Source: Hofstenia miamia
Lineage: Eukaryota > Xenacoelomorpha > Acoela > Hofsteniidae
Direction: 5' to 3'
NCBI GenBank assembly: GCA_900660155.1
Contig: CABFPE010000017.1
Coordinates: 2,081,078 to 2,145,077, forward strand
Length of the DNA: 64,000 nt
Made by a program: the position numbers and the translations under genes. Shown here one piece after another: positions 11,313 through 23,026 of this stretch. The first letter of the stretch is position 1. Each line of letters starts with the position of its first letter. The notes under the pieces were generated by a model. That model saw only the letters and a program-made list of their open reading frames with translations. It was not told the origin of the DNA and made no database searches.

Positions 11313-14300
11313 ATATCAATTTAGTTCTTTAAAGAATGTCACAATCAAATTAGATTAAACTTACAAGCACAAAAATATTCGAATAATCTTTTTGTTAATG
11401 TTATGTCACAAGAGATGATAATTGCATACTTTTCAACTACAATATCATTTATAGCACTGGTTTACGAAAAAGGCCGGTGATCAGTGTGCCCCCTTCCCCA
11501 ATATTGTAAATTCAAAAGTTACTGACATATTTTTGTGTGATATTTAATTAATTGTAGGATTTCATATTTGAAAGTAATTATAATTGCCTGATTAATATAT
11601 TTCAGTAGACCTTTTTTACTCAATATAAAATTTAAGATACGGTCTGTCGATTAAGCTCTATTTGTTATAGATATTAATATTGTGTGAACTAGAAGCACTC
11701 TAAGATCAAGTGGGAAAAGGTAGCATCATTTGCTAAAAAGCCGCTCAAGCATTAATACTGTTTTGGTTACCATATGAATATTATAATTAAATTGAAAAGC
11801 AGTTTAATTCCTAAAAATATCCTTCGTAATTTAGGTTAACCAATGCAAAAGTATTCTTCTGAGGAAATTGTTCGTCATATGGGCTTATTATTTGTAGTTA
11901 ATGGGTTATAATTCTATATTATCTAGACTTCTAGCTATAAATCACTTGTATTTCGGCAAATGAAAAAAGTATTTTTTTTCAAATAAGAAGAATTCCAAAA
12001 ATTAGGACTGGAATGATTCCTCCTCCCCTAAAGACACAGATCAAATTCGGGTAGGTTATACATAGATCACATGAGCATTCGAGAAAGTTAATGACAATTA
12101 TAACAATTAAAGTTGATGATTTTTAAAGTCGTAAATTTCCTTATATATATCTTAATATCGATTTTCTTTTCTATATCTAGCTAAATTAAGTTACAATCAA
12201 GCCAATCAAACGCACAGCGCTTGTAAAGTTCACATCTTCAAATGAGTCAAAACAAGCTTCAGAGCAGAAAAGACATTATCACAAATGGCAGTGGAGCATG
12301 TCAGTAAAATAGCGGCAATATACAGTGTAAGAACAGACGACATTGCCTTAAGGGCAGCAGCAAAAAGATTAACCCTAGAACGAGTGAATAGCTCAATTGA
12401 CCTAAATTGATTATATCCTTTCAAATTATATATATATATATACTCCTGTAATTTGACAAAAAACAGTAATTCAGTGAAAAATAAAGTAGAATTTCTGTGT
12501 TTTGACTGGTTATTTCAAGTGCAATTAGGAGATGCTGAGTTCTGCTGACCACAAATAAACACCATTGAAAGGCCAACTTGAAAAACAATATTTATGCCAC
12601 ATGATGTAAAATTAGTAAGACATCAGATTTTCATGAAAAAGTTAAATTTATATATATATATATATTACTTTCATTTCCGACGTAATCAAAATTGCCCGGT
12701 CGGATTGTTTATCTACAAAGAATTTTTCTGAAAATATAGTTCAAAAATTCATTTCCAGGTAGCAATACTTCATTTTTTAGATTGTTATTTGAACAAATCA
12801 ATTCCTTAATTTTATTATAATTAGCAAAAAAAATTCGTATCATTGAACTGCTCACAAATGAAGTCAACATTATTTTATGCTTCTTTAAAAATCTTTTGCA
12901 CTATGATGCTTGATTACAGATATTAAAACTGTGTAATCAGAGAATAATAAAAGGTATGAATACAAAAAACTCTAAATTAAGCAATTGGAAAATGAAGTAT
13001 TGGAACAGAAATTTTTTAAAATTTGATGGATTCTTTAAAAACTCTTAACTCAGGATCTAAAAAATATCTCCAATTTCAAAACACCACAAAATAGAGGACT
13101 TAAGCCTTTAAATAACACCTGGTCGCAAACCTTCAGCGCCACGACTTCTGACTTTTCCCACGGCAAGCCTGAATGGAGCTTGTGCGGTGATTAAAGAATG
13201 TGAAATATTTGAGGTTACTTCTTGCTCCCAGGAGCTTCATACCTCCTTACTATCTGCACACTAGGTATCGAGAGAATTTGAAAGTTTCTTCAAGAAATCA
13301 GTTGTTTCATTGAAAAATAGGTAATTTTTTACATACTCCCGGCACAAGAACATTGTCGCACAAATGTTCACCATAACAGGGATTTCCAAATGACTTAATT
13401 GAAGTGGAGAAAATTGTTTGAAAATGTGGATAAAACTGATTGTATCCTTATGGATAACAACTTTGATCTTACTTTAAGAACTCCCGAAAATTGCTATTCG
13501 AATTGGTATTGTGTATCAGCAAAACAACTCGTCAGAAGACACAAATGACAAGTTCTTCGCACAGGTATCAAAACAAGAACATAATCTGCGTTTTAGTTCA
13601 AACCTGGCCAAACGTCCAGCTTCAACTACCAAGAATCGAATGATAAACAGATAAGATACATTAAAACAGAAGGGTTCACAGACATCGCAGACACGGTACA
13701 TATCATTAACAATCAATTTTACTGAACATAGGTAATGAAGTTAGTTCATTGGTTTGAGAAACATACTTTTTGTTTCACTCAAGTGTTTGGCAATAATATC
13801 AGTATCGAACGTATCTAGCACAGTTGCTCTGTGATAATCCGCAAAAATTGCAAAGGAACATGAAAAAAACAGGTACAGTGTTGTTAGTTTACCAAGCCTC
13901 ACAACGTTAGTGGTTGCTTACAAATGAGACAAACTTGAGTGCGTGTGAGAATTTATGGTTGCAATCTTTCTTTAAGGAGAGCTGAAGTCTACCACTGCAT
14001 TCAGATATACATAAAAGAAAATAGGTTCCTGAATTTAGCACTTTTTGAAAGTGAAGCTCGAAAACTGCATCTTAAGGATAACAAGGATAGTTCCATAATC
14101 TAGATCGCCATTCCAACTGATATCCGGCCAAATAATTTTTGAAGTTGTTTGCTTTGAGTAAGTTAACCCACTTATTATGTACAGAGGTATTGTCCTGGTT
14201 TCGAAGAGCATGGATTTTAAACAGTAATTTATTATGGTGTTAAGATCGCTAATTAAGCATTAGAGTGTGGGTTTAAATGATACGAAGTTCTGTTTTGAAT

Positions 14301-14399
14301 TTGTAGGAGTCAATTTGTAAAATGCAACCGCAACATTCACAAACAGCCACGTTCTGCTTTCCTTCTCGGCTGGCTAATAACTTTCTGCAATCATTATGA
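11313..14399. other. non-coding with coding-like patches
   Basis: Two short plus-strand stretches look coding by codon pattern but cannot be tied to a gene. The stretch at 12244-12409 encodes a helical segment with AVEHVSKIAAIYSVRTDD and ends at TGA. The stretch at 13520-13654 follows a good acceptor (TATTGTGTATCAG) and has a possible donor CAG|GTATCA after 13564. TA tracts occur near 12427-12442 and 12650-12664. The remainder is AT-rich with nothing I can support. Confidence 0.25.
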
Positions 14400-15243
14400 A
14401 GACACATTATCAGATATAAATTCTGATGGAGAGTTGGACGATATTGAAGAAAGCAATTATCCATAAATCAATGAAGACAGCAAAGATGATAATATGCAAC
14501 AGGTTAGTTTGTAATTGAATGAGGTGATGCAAATAATATATTTTTTTTTAAATTTAGTATGTTTAAGACCCGAAATGAACCCCGAAGCTGATGAAGTTTT
14601 GACTCCCCCCAGATGGTACATTATGGGGTCAAGGCATCGCCCCCACTACTCCTGGACCAACTACTCCTCGATTGGTGTTTCGAGTAATATCCGGCGAACC
14701 CTCATCCACTAAATATTCTATAATTTCTGCCAAATCTTGTTTTCTAAAATTTGTTACTGGGGACGTGATGAATAAAATCAAATGCTTTACAACACAGGAA
14801 GTTCAAAATTATGATTCAAACTGTGAAACTCATATTGAAGAAGTAGAAGTATTTATTGCAGCTACTTTTTCAAGAGGTATTCATCGTAAAAATCATTCCG
14901 TGGACTTTCCCTGGAGTACAACATATGGACCCCCCAATTTTGAAAAAACTGATGTCTCGTAACCGTTACAAATCTTTGCTAGGTTTTGTTCGCTTTGATG
15001 ATAAATCAAAACGGTCAAACAGACAATTGAATGGCAAAATTTGCACAAATTAGAGAGCTTTTCTCGTCTTTTACTGACAATCTTCATACAAATTACAAAC
15101 CAACAGAAAATTTAACTATTGACGAACCACTTTTGGCCGTAAAAACTAGATGCCCATTTATTTGCTTCATGCCCAATAAACCAGATAAGTTTGGAATTAA
15201 ATTTTGGGTATGCTCTGAAGTGGAATTAAAGTATGTTTGAAAT
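14400..15243 (+). pseudogene. piggyBac-type transposase fragment
   Basis: This is a broken DDE transposase of the piggyBac family (cut-and-paste at TTAA). An acidic leader (SDINSDGELDDIEESN, about 14405-14455) is typical of piggyBac N termini. It is followed by a frame-shifted segment at 14672-14962, then MSRNRYKSLLGFVRFDD (about 14948-15005) and KFAQIRELF…Y.PTENLTIDEPLL…TRCPF…MPNKPDKFGIKFWV (15031-15240). The TIDE motif carries the first catalytic aspartate of the family. The reading frame then ends at TGA and the second and third catalytic aspartates are absent, so the gene is 3'-truncated as well as interrupted by frameshifts and a TAA near 14464. No TTAA-flanked ends could be paired with it. 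Confidence 0.8.
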
Positions 15244-16094
15244 GCACTGTTTATTCCATAGGAGAAAGGATAGCCATAATAAAATGTAAAGATTGTTGAA
15301 AAATGCTTGAAAAATGACTAATTTATGTGTTCATTTTCGTTTTATTGAGTTTATTTTGTTTACTTTTCTCTGTTTTAGAACGTATATTTTCTTTTTTAGA
15401 AAAATCAGTTTCCAAAACTCGTTCCATAAGCAAAAGTGTCGAAAACGACATCTTTGCCATTTTAGGTAAATTTAAAAACGGCCATTCTAGTGTTAAATTA
15501 AAATACGGTTGCGGTAGTTTAGGAGTAATTAACAATTTAGCAAAATTTAATATTAAATGTGTAGAAATATTTTTGGTCTATTAACGCTTATTTTAAATTG
15601 GTCAGAAATTTTTAGCGGCTGTTTTGCAAAACTTCTGTCCATTGTAAATATAAGTTTTGCTTTTATTAATGGTATTGAATGTATGAATTTCAATAGGTTA
15701 ATATGCAGATCGGTCCTGGGAAAAGATACAAAAAGAATTTCCTTCTGATAAATACAGGTCCGAATTCGTATTTAAAGAATTTGGCCAATAATTTCCAACT
15801 TCTCCTTATTTACTAAGATAATTTGAAAGAAATTTAATCGGAAAATTTTATGAGAATGATTTAGTCTTTGCCTGTGGGCTAATGGCGTTAGACGATCTCT
15901 GATCAATTCTACGCCTTTCTGAAGCAATGACATTCTTTCGCTTTATAAATATTAAGGGAAACCACTAAAAGAGAAAAGACATAAAATGTTAGGGAGTAGG
16001 GACGGGCAATAAGTATAGCTTGAAATATTTATATATTTTGATATTTATAATATTTTTGAAGAAATAACGTGCTATATATATAATATATATATAT
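15244..16094. other. non-coding downstream of piggyBac fragment
   Basis: Open plus-strand frames at 15327-15748 have no motif I recognise and are not clearly part of the transposase. A short TA tract leads into the gap at 16095. Confidence 0.3.
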
Positions 16095-16281
16095 NNNNNN
16101 NNNNNNNNNNNNNNNNNNNNNNNNNNNNNNNNNNNNNNNNNNNNNNNNNNNNNNNNNNNNNNNNNNNNNNNNNNNNNNNNNNNNNNNNNNNNNNNNNNNN
16201 NNNNNNNNNNNNNNNNNNNNNNNNNNNNNNNNNNNNNNNNNNNNNNNNNNNNNNNNNNNNNNNNNNNNNNNNNNNNNNNNN
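16095..16281. other. assembly gap of 187 N
   Basis: A run of N bordered on both sides by TA repeats, so the gap probably reflects an unassembled microsatellite. Confidence 0.98.

Positions 16282-16313
<32 letters not shown>
16282..16313. repeat. (TA)n microsatellite at gap edge
   Basis: TA run directly after the gap; a Tc1-like terminus begins at its end. Confidence 0.9.
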
Positions 16314-16316
<3 letters not shown>

Positions 16317-16610
16317 TGCTGTCACAAAGAATTGGCCCACCCATGAGGGATGCCATCCAGATTGCCTTTCCCTAACAGTCAAACATCCAACTAGTGTAAT
16401 GCTACGGGGAGCTTTTTCTTGGCATGGAGTTGGGCAACTACACGTCTGAAGGCTCTGTGGATAAAAAACAGTACCTATTCATACTGTAAACTCGCCTTTT
16501 CGTTACCTTAGATGACATTGAAAAATCAACACGAGTCACAAACAAAGATCTGATTTTCCAGAATGATTCAACACCATGGCATAGAGTGAAAACAGTCAGC
16601 ATATCACTTA
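16314..16610 (+). pseudogene. Tc1/mariner element: 5' end and DDE fragment
   Basis: The sequence CAGTGCTGTCACAAAG starts right after TA, as Tc1/mariner ends do (TA target, CAGT terminus). It is followed, after internal loss of the N-terminal half, by transposase-like coding sequence: SVMLRGAFSWHGVGQL at about 16395-16445, VDKKQYLFIL at about 16458-16487, and KDLIFQNDSTPWHRVK in a shifted frame at about 16544-16592. These match the region around the second catalytic aspartate of Tc1 transposases (typical …QQDNAP.H…; here QNDSTPWH). Stops and frameshifts interrupt it. No matching 3' terminus was found nearby. Confidence 0.75.
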
Positions 16611-16815
16611 TATCCTCTTATACACACTTTCAACTTACTTTTTCTTTTTCAGGTGAAGAAATTCACCCTTGTTTTGTTGCTAAGGAAATAATTCTTAAGT
16701 TTGGAGTTCAAATTATTATTTATGTAGCCTATGAATGTAAAGTATACAGGTATGTTAAAAAAATGTCGATATATTTTGTTAAATTATAAAAAGTTGAAAT
16801 ATTCTGATAGGGTCC
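16611..16815. other. tail of Tc1-like remnant, uncertain
   Basis: An open frame at 16586-16789 continues past the Tc1-like region without a motif I recognise. It may be the end of the decayed transposase or unrelated DNA. Confidence 0.25.
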
Positions 16816-18085
16816 GGGTAGGTGGAGCCCATATGTTAGTATATACTAGGGTGTTTTTTGGAAAATCAACAAATTTTTAACTTGCGTGAATATAGTTGTA
16901 CACGGGGTCAGAATGTTATATAGCATGAAAAAATCTTATCAACAAAATTTTATCGAGATTGGTTAATGTTTACTATTGGCTCAACATCTTAGAGTTTCAA
17001 TAATCTCCTTATCAGTTTTTCTCTTGAACAATGACCAAAGATAAAAATGCTTGTGCTTCATCCACATTCAATTCGTTTGTTGACACTGGTCAGTGTAAAT
17101 ACTGGACTAAGGAGTGTTATTTGCGTTTCAGTGGAAACTGCATGCTTTATGTATCAGTTATTTCTAGAAAAGTTTCTACTCTTGTCGACATTGACTTCAA
17201 GTCACCGGATGTTGATATTTTGACTCGCTTCAAGGAATTTTGGTCCAACACTTACCAAACCAGTTATAGCACATCATTTGATGACGCAACCACCAAACAG
17301 CTCCAACTCACTCATCCACGGAATGACCATGAGAAAATGTTGGAGTTGACCACAATGTTTTTCAGAGGGGTACCACCAAAACCAAAGGAGTCGAATTTCG
17401 TTATCCAGTTGCCTGCACATTGAATGGCGCATTGTATGCTCTGAAAATGTACTTGTTCAGGCAACAGTTTATTCTTGATTCACGCTTAACCGACAGAACA
17501 ACTTCCTGAGCAAAAACCTCAAACCAGTACCTAAGAGTATGCTTGTTCATTGCCACAACGTACGTGGCCTTACTGGTATACTTGTAGTTCTGCTGTACAC
17601 ATCCCATTCAAAGATCTAAAATTTCTTCAAGACTTGACAATATACAAGGATGGAGAAGTGGCATATTTAACTATGAATGCCTTCTCCAGACATCTTTGAT
17701 ACCTGAGAGAATTTCTAGTAGGCCTTGTCTTTCGATCTACGAGTCCCTAAATGAAAGGCGAGCAACGTTGGAAAACATGAGAAAACATGGACAGCAAACC
17801 AGGATTTAAGACCCCCAAAGTCAAGAAAGATTGGACTGGTGGACAATGACAGACAGTAATGATTGCAACTAACAACGCATATGCATATTCTTAATTAAAC
17901 TTTGAACGTCTCTGTAATTGATATAACTTTGTGAATAAACGAGAAAATTCCGTCTTAGAAAACCTTCTCCAACTTTTCTGAAATATGTCAGCTGATAGTT
18001 TTTCATAAGTTTGGACTAAAAAAGTCGAAAAATCAAAAACACTAGTATATAGTATACTCGGGCCAAATAACTTCTCTCAGCTACC
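16816..18085. mobile_element. possible DNA transposon, imperfect TIRs
   Basis: The left arm (16816-16867) and right arm (about 18024-18085) are imperfect inverted repeats. Both read GGGTAG…, later AGTATA…ACTAG.GTGTTTTT, and then a TC-ending A/T stretch. They enclose one open frame at 17031-17423 and degraded sequence up to about 17830. No target duplication is obvious. Superfamily unknown. Confidence 0.42.
17031..17423 (+). CDS. unrecognised ORF inside TIR-bounded unit
   Basis: A 130-residue open frame starting at ATG 17031. It begins TKDKNACASSTFNSFVD, has three cysteines in the first third and a mixed hydrophilic remainder (FKEFWSNTYQTSYSTSFDD), and ends at TGA. There is no motif I can assign. 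Its position between inverted arms suggests a remnant of a transposon protein. Sequence after the stop (17424-17830) also looks like decayed coding DNA. It could be a chance open frame. Confidence 0.3.
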   Translation: MTKDKNACASSTFNSFVDTGQCKYWTKECYLRFSGNCMLYVSVISRKVSTLVDIDFKSPDVDILTRFKEFWSNTYQTSYSTSFDDATTKQLQLTHPRNDHEKMLELTTMFFRGVPPKPKESNFVIQLPAH

Positions 18086-21000
18086 CTTGGTACTTGCTAT
18101 TAGCTTTTATATCGTGCAATGTTTGCCGCATCCATTTGGAATGAAGAACAGTCTACCAATATTATAAAATGAAATGCAGCTTGGTGCAATTAAAACGATT
18201 TGCTAAATGTGATAGCAGTTAACGTATGCATTTGTCAAGTATTCAAAAATCCGTTTAAATACATCCCATTGCATGCAGAAGATAGCAAATGAGAAATTCA
18301 TCCATATATCCCAAAACAATACTTAGTGCCAGACGAAAACCCAGTGGATTATACGTAATAGCTGTGCCATTGCAACGTTTAGCCGAATGCTTAACGATGA
18401 TTCGGAGGGAACATCATCAGACATTCATTTGGTTTTATTTTGTATTTGAGTATAAACTTATAACATTTGGTAATGCTGATTGTACGGTACATAAAGGATT
18501 CGTAATTTCTTACAACTCTGGCAATCTCGGGACTGAAATCTTGAAAACTTTCCAAAGCCGGAATTATATAAAAATTATTCTTCATAGTATTTCTACATCA
18601 CAGACAACTTCTAAATTTTATCCAATAAGTAGAGGACCTCAGTAGTTCATTTGAATGTATTGCAAAGCATTGGCTAACCTAACAATGAACGATTTATAAA
18701 CAGCAGAATTACTATTATACTTGAGAAATTCTAAGAAATCAATAAATGAAATTGATAAATAGATAACAAAAAATGTATAATTTCATTTTAAAACAAATTC
18801 TCTTTTAAAAACGAAAGTTTGAAATAGCATTTCCAGAGCATTTAAGGTATTATCGTGCATTCAGTTGAGGAGCCCATTTGGCTAAGATGCCTTGAAATTG
18901 GGATTCTGATTCTGCTTAATAAGTCTAGAATCTCTTCAAAAATGAATTCAACACGGCGCTACCTAATGCGGATTTGAGAAAAACATCACTAATTTGAAGA
19001 TCTCTCTCTGACGAAATCAATTTTGGTTCGCGTCGGAACGCTGATATATAAGATCTCTCCACATCTATCATTGAAAATTGCATATAAAAAAACGTTTCAG
19101 ACTTGAAAGAATAACATTATTTTGTGAGTTTAATGTCACGGATGTGGCTCTAAAAGAATACAATCTAAAACTTCGGTAGCGTAGCCCCTTTAAGTTTCGG
19201 AAAACCACGATATTAATTCCTAAATAATTCCAGACATCTAATGACAGCCAGTTCTCTTAATTTTCATTAGGCATTTTCGAAAATAGTTGTGATTTCAATT
19301 GGTTACATCGCTACAACTCAAAACGTACCTTGGCTGTTTCTGCCCCTCCAATATTTCTCAAAATATTACTTTTAGTCCATCTTTCATAATTACGAACAAT
19401 CGATATTTGAACGAACAAAATATAGAATGTAAATGGATTAGACTAAATTGTATATGGATACAACAACATCGTGTAATTACTTACAATATTTCCCTTCCTC
19501 CAATGGTTCGGTAATAGAATATTTTCCTCCAAAACCGAACGTTTACACATTATTTTTCATTGTTTACTAATACGAAATTTATTAATTGCAAATAGCTATA
19601 CGGTCTGGGCTAGAAAATTCAGGTGTAAATTGGCTTATGCTCTTCAAACCTTTTTTTATTTTTTAGTGTTAATTAGTCGTTAAATAGTGTTACTAAGTTC
19701 ATTATGAGTAGATAATCTCAATGGCATGACCTCATGAACATGACTAAGTAGTTTGAGCTGTAAAACCAAAAGATTATGGGGACAAGTGTGTTATACACCT
19801 ATAATTATAACCGTTTACAAGAAAACAGAATTGAAACATGAGGTTAGCATCAGCAGGCTGCAAATAGAAAAGCGTTCTTACTGCAAACAATAGAATCTAT
19901 ATCCATGTTCACATTTACAAATACAGATGCGGCTTTAGGGGAGGAACCCCTTGGGGGCCATGTCAACACCATTTTTGCCAAAACATCATTTCTATGCATT
20001 TCAAATATTTTTCACATTGATGTTTACAAGAGTGGCATCCCAAAATTTAGGTTAGCAATGCATACAATCTTTTAATTAGAATTTAGAAGTTTAAATTACT
20101 TGTTATGTATAAATTTTCTTAAGACAAAACAGGAATGTGCGCTCTGTTTCGAAAATCCTAAAGCAGCGAGTGTACAAATATGAAATGTAAGCAACGTTTT
20201 TGAGTATTTATTCGAGACGGTTAATAGAACAAAATTTATTAATTTGAATCCAAGTAATTTACAAACCAGGATGTCCTGCCTTTAATTTGCGACAATACCA
20301 GAGTAATAAGAAAAAATTGACGAGTAAGATAAAAATAAATGTAGCTAATATTGATTTTGGAAAGTAAATGAAAATATTGATTGCGAAAGATTAGCAAAGG
20401 TAACTCAATTGTTGAATTTTCAACAATGCTTTCACATTATATTAATACTATAAAACATCAATTGAGCGCAATTTTGAGAAGCTTTAATAAAAATGTTCAT
20501 CAAAGAATATTCTACTTTGTAACTTTACTGATATATGACGACCAATTTACCCGCGTATTTAGGACATATGCATTTTCAAATTTCCGACCAGAAAATTTAA
20601 AAGATGAGTTCTTAGTAAAACATGTTATAAAATGTGAAATGGAATATCCTTAATGAGATAAGAATGTACATCAAAGAGGCAATAATTCACTTAATAAATT
20701 CACAGTTCTGCTAAACCAACCTTAAAATGCAAATGTTCACAAATCATTTGTTTGATACCAATACGACATTGCTTTAACTTTGTAACTTTAACTACTAATT
20801 TCAAAATTAAAAGTTAAATTCAGGTGTAGTTTTGAAAATAAGATCCGAATCACTGGACTTGGGCACCGTAGCTACACTGATCAAAATGCAGAACCTTGAA
20901 TTAGTAACTGACTAATTCATCTTAACTTGTATCAAATTGGCATCAGGGAAGTTTGGTTAAATCATTTATTTTTATATGGAATAGTTTAATTTCCTGTTTA

Positions 21001-22794
21001 CATAATTCGCAACAGGTGTTAACCACTTAAATAAAAATAAAAGTTTCTGGTTGTTTGACGTCTAAATTTAATAGGGCGTACGGCAGACGGGGATTATTAT
21101 CTTATCTCTTTCGCTCGTCTTCGTCTTGAAAAATCACAGACTGAACGCAAATTCAATATAAGGAATGTTTCGCATTCATAGTAATCAAACTTGTGACAAT
21201 ATACGTAAACAAGTTCGTTTAAGCACGAAAACTAATAAATTCTTGCTCCATATTCCATAATTTAAAGAAATTATTCACGTAAATGAGCTGGATTTCATTA
21301 TAGCCTGTGAAAATATATATTAAAACGTAGCAGTGCTCAAAATGGCTTACCATTTCAAACTTCTTAAATTAATTTGTACGTGCTTCAAACGTTTTCATTT
21401 ACGATCCGATTTTTCCAGTAGATCATAAAACTTTTAATTTTTGGGAAAAATTGTGCACTGCGGTAGATTAAATTATCCAAGATATAATTCAAACATTTAG
21501 TTTTCAGAAAAACGATGAGAATAAGCGTGTTGGTAAGAAATGTTCACTTTACCGATTCTGACTTTTGCACTCATGCCAATAATTCATTTGATGGGTTTCT
21601 AACTGATAGAATTTTGTTGATAAATTAAGAAGGCAGGTGAAAAATGCAGATATGCAGATTGCATAATAGTTAACATTCATCTGATACTGCAAAACGGATT
21701 GATACTACGAATAAAATGGCTGTATTTTGAACTTAATGAATAAAGACAAAACTAATGTTCTTCTGTATGTAGACTATGGCGCAAGATCGTCTAAAAATTA
21801 TTGGAAAGTTCTGACCATCCAGTAGGTTATTTGTATATACATAAGGAGGATTTCTCCATCCTATCTAACGCATGATTAGATTACAACAAAAAGTTGCACA
21901 AATATACTTCATATCAGCACTAATGCCGAAATTTGATTTTTTGAAATTATTTAAATTATGCTTTAATGGTTGAAAATTATTAGAATTCATTCCAAAATTT
22001 CTTGTCTACTTCCTATCTTTCCCACTACCATTAATAACAATCATAGCAACTGTGAAGACTACCCTGATTGAAAAACAATATACATAAAATTATAAAATAA
22101 GTAGATATGTGGAAAACATTCTTTTAGGGTTATGCAACCTAATAAAAGTCAGGAAGTCACAATAAGAAAGGCCCTCAACTTTTGAAGTAGTAATTGAAAG
22201 ATTAATTGGGACAGATTGACGATTTTGTAAAATGAGCCAATAATTTATAGCCAATGCGTGGGTGTAAAGTAGAGGGTTATCTTGAAAACATAAATTGTTA
22301 AATATTGTGGCATTTTGAAAGCAAACATGAGCAACTAAAATGTCAGTAATTAAATATAATTCGCCAGCATTAGCAATATGTTGAAGTTATCAAGAATGTG
22401 ATGCGAACAATTTATGAGAAATGTGGAATCATAATTTTAAAATAATTAGAATATTATCATAGAATTTGATCCCGTTTCATTGTTCAGCCTGTAAATGTTA
22501 GTGTCCCACGATTAAAAATTCATTTCATAGAAAAATTCATCAAAAATCCAAAATTTAATTATACTAATAATCGATCTTTTCAGCAATTGATTTTTAATTT
22601 AGTTCTAAAACGGTAAATATTTAATAAATTATTTTGTGTAAAATTGACAAAACACTTGAACAGCATGCAGTTTTTCAATTCTAAGTAAAAATTACCAAAA
22701 TAACAGTCTCAGTTGTATCATCTACTGGTAATGGTAACACAGAATATAAATCTAAGATATGTTGGGGTAAAGATGCAATATTTTATTTATTTTT
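18086..22794. other. non-coding AT-rich stretch
   Basis: 4.7 kb without a supportable gene. Open frames at 18289-18645 and 20381-20653 lack motifs. Bases 19925-19970 and 20840-20885 (CACCGTAGCTACACTG) look like worn repeat ends. Confidence 0.4.
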
Positions 22795-23026
22795 GGATCA
22801 CTCCAAGATATGCCACCCCAAAAATTTCAATCTGAACATATGTCACAGTCAATGTTTTTACACAGAAACCTGAAACCAAGTCATAAATTGGTGCTTCTTA
22901 AACTTAAAACCTAACCCCAAAAATTAAATTAAAAAATTTTCCCACCTGAACATTTCTCAACAAAAGTTGCAACCTGAAAATATATCACCCTGCTGAAGTT
23001 TTGGGGGACATATATTCAAGTGACCC
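22795..23026. mobile_element. MITE-like unit, imperfect 33-bp TIRs
   Basis: The left end GGATCACTCCAAGATATG (22795) pairs imperfectly with the right end, whose reverse complement reads GGGTCACTTGAATATATG (ending 23026); pairing continues through CCCCAAAA. The interior repeats a CCTGAACAT-like unit three times. No target duplication was identified. Confidence 0.5.

Noticed and set aside
15327-15748. Continuation of the piggyBac transposase
   Set aside because: No DN(W/F)FTS-like or C-terminal cysteine motif could be found in any frame.
16029-16382. Open frames of repeated Ile-Tyr across the N gap
   Set aside because: Translation of a TA microsatellite and N run, not a gene.
18289-18645. 118-residue plus-strand open frame
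   Set aside because: No motif; overlapping open frame on the other strand; no support for either.
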